Part shown: positions 5,331 to 5,579 of the stretch, piece after piece
How the letters are laid out: the number at the start of each line of letters is the position of its first letter
Numbering within the stretch: the first letter of the stretch is position 1
From: Oxalobacteraceae bacterium
GTDB lineage: Bacteria > Pseudomonadota > Gammaproteobacteria > Burkholderiales > Burkholderiaceae_D
Direction: 5' to 3'
NCBI GenBank assembly: GCA_027485535.1
Contig: JAIXQV010000108.1
Span: 1-5,579, forward strand
Length of the DNA stretch: 5,579 bases
Notes under the pieces: generated by a model
Databases searched by the model: none
What the model saw: the letters and a program-made list of their open reading frames with translations, nothing else
Told to the model about the DNA's origin: nothing
Translations under genes and position numbers: made by a program

Positions 5331-5579
5331 GTGAGCCTCAATTTTCGGCATTTACATTATTTCTGGGTCGTCGCCAAAGAGGGTAGCGTGACCCGCGCGG
5401 CTGATCGCTTAGGTCTGGCGATTCAAACGGTCAGTGCGCAGCTTTCCCTGCTTGAGCAAGCCATGGGCAAGGCGCTGTTCAAGCCGCAGGGCCGTCGCTT
5501 GGTGTTGACCGAGGCAGGGCAAGTGGCGCTGCGCTACGCCGACCAGATTTTTTTGCTGGGTGAGCAGTTGCAGGAGGCC
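5331..5579 (+). CDS. LysR family transcriptional regulator, NhaR-like (3' part outside window)
   Basis: The visible 83 codons cover the N-terminal winged helix-turn-helix DNA-binding domain. Residues 1-20 (SLNFRHLHYFWVVAKEGSV) are close to the opening of E. coli NhaR (NYNHLYYFWHVYKEGSV). The helix-turn-helix runs about 18-50 (SVTRAADRL ... TVSAQLSLLE), followed by LFKPQGRRLVLTEAG, which matches the NhaR LFKRKGR wing rather than the more general LFxRxxR of other LysR proteins. NhaR in E. coli activates the Na+/H+ antiporter gene nhaA in response to Na+. The effector-binding domain (about 200 residues) lies beyond the edge. The start is GTG: no ATG lies in frame between it and the upstream stop TAA at 5295-5297, and the ribosome site (GGAA, 5321-5324) is weak. 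Divergence from terC suggests terC as a possible target, by the usual LysR pattern. The regulator family is certain, the NhaR subgroup likely. Confidence 0.88.
   Translation, partial: MSLNFRHLHYFWVVAKEGSVTRAADRLGLAIQTVSAQLSLLEQAMGKALFKPQGRRLVLTEAGQVALRYADQIFLLGEQLQEA

Noticed and set aside
1..5579. Mobile elements, CRISPR arrays, tRNA or rRNA genes, toxin-antitoxin or defence systems
   Set aside because: No terminal repeats, transposase or integrase frames, regularly spaced repeats or RNA gene signatures were seen; coding density and gene content look like core chromosome.

Overview
The window (5579 bases, moderate to high GC) looks like ordinary chromosomal DNA from a proteobacterium, most likely a betaproteobacterium of the Burkholderiales. 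This rests on protein resemblance recalled from memory: AhpC and AhpF of the E. coli type, a Tim44-like membrane protein with an AKR(L/M)GGG start to its mature part, a YgdQ-like TerC protein and an NhaR-like LysR regulator. The genus cannot be fixed from the sequence alone.

Layout. Positions 1-1466 (minus strand) hold ahpF, cut by the left edge about 30 codons before its expected end. Positions 1542-2105 (minus) hold ahpC, complete and upstream of ahpF in the same operon. The 75-base gap between them carries a perfect 8-bp GC-rich hairpin. Positions 2106-2374 form a divergent AT-richer control region with a dense cluster of ATAG/CTAT tetramers, including two ATAG-N7-CTAT units of the OxyR type, and a good -10 box for ahpC. 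Positions 2375-3253 (plus) encode a secreted or membrane-anchored Tim44-domain protein, followed by a hairpin and then a strong intrinsic terminator. Positions 3369-4382 (plus) encode an AI-2E (UPF0118/PerM) family membrane transporter. Positions 4442-5206 (minus) encode a TerC/YgdQ family membrane protein, convergent with the transporter. From 5331 to the right edge (plus) runs the DNA-binding half of an NhaR-like LysR regulator, divergent from terC.

How the genes relate. AhpC reduces organic peroxides, H2O2 and peroxynitrite, and AhpF recharges it with NADH; the OxyR-like boxes fit peroxide induction. The Tim44-like, AI-2E and TerC genes encode envelope proteins whose substrates cannot be read from sequence. 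The NhaR-like gene beside terC, with an AI-2E family gene nearby, hints at cation homeostasis, but that is inference. No mobile element, CRISPR array, tRNA, rRNA, toxin-antitoxin or defence system was seen. I find no convincing undescribed system; the most informative parts are the regulatory DNA between ahpC and the Tim44 gene, and several small structures around gene ends.
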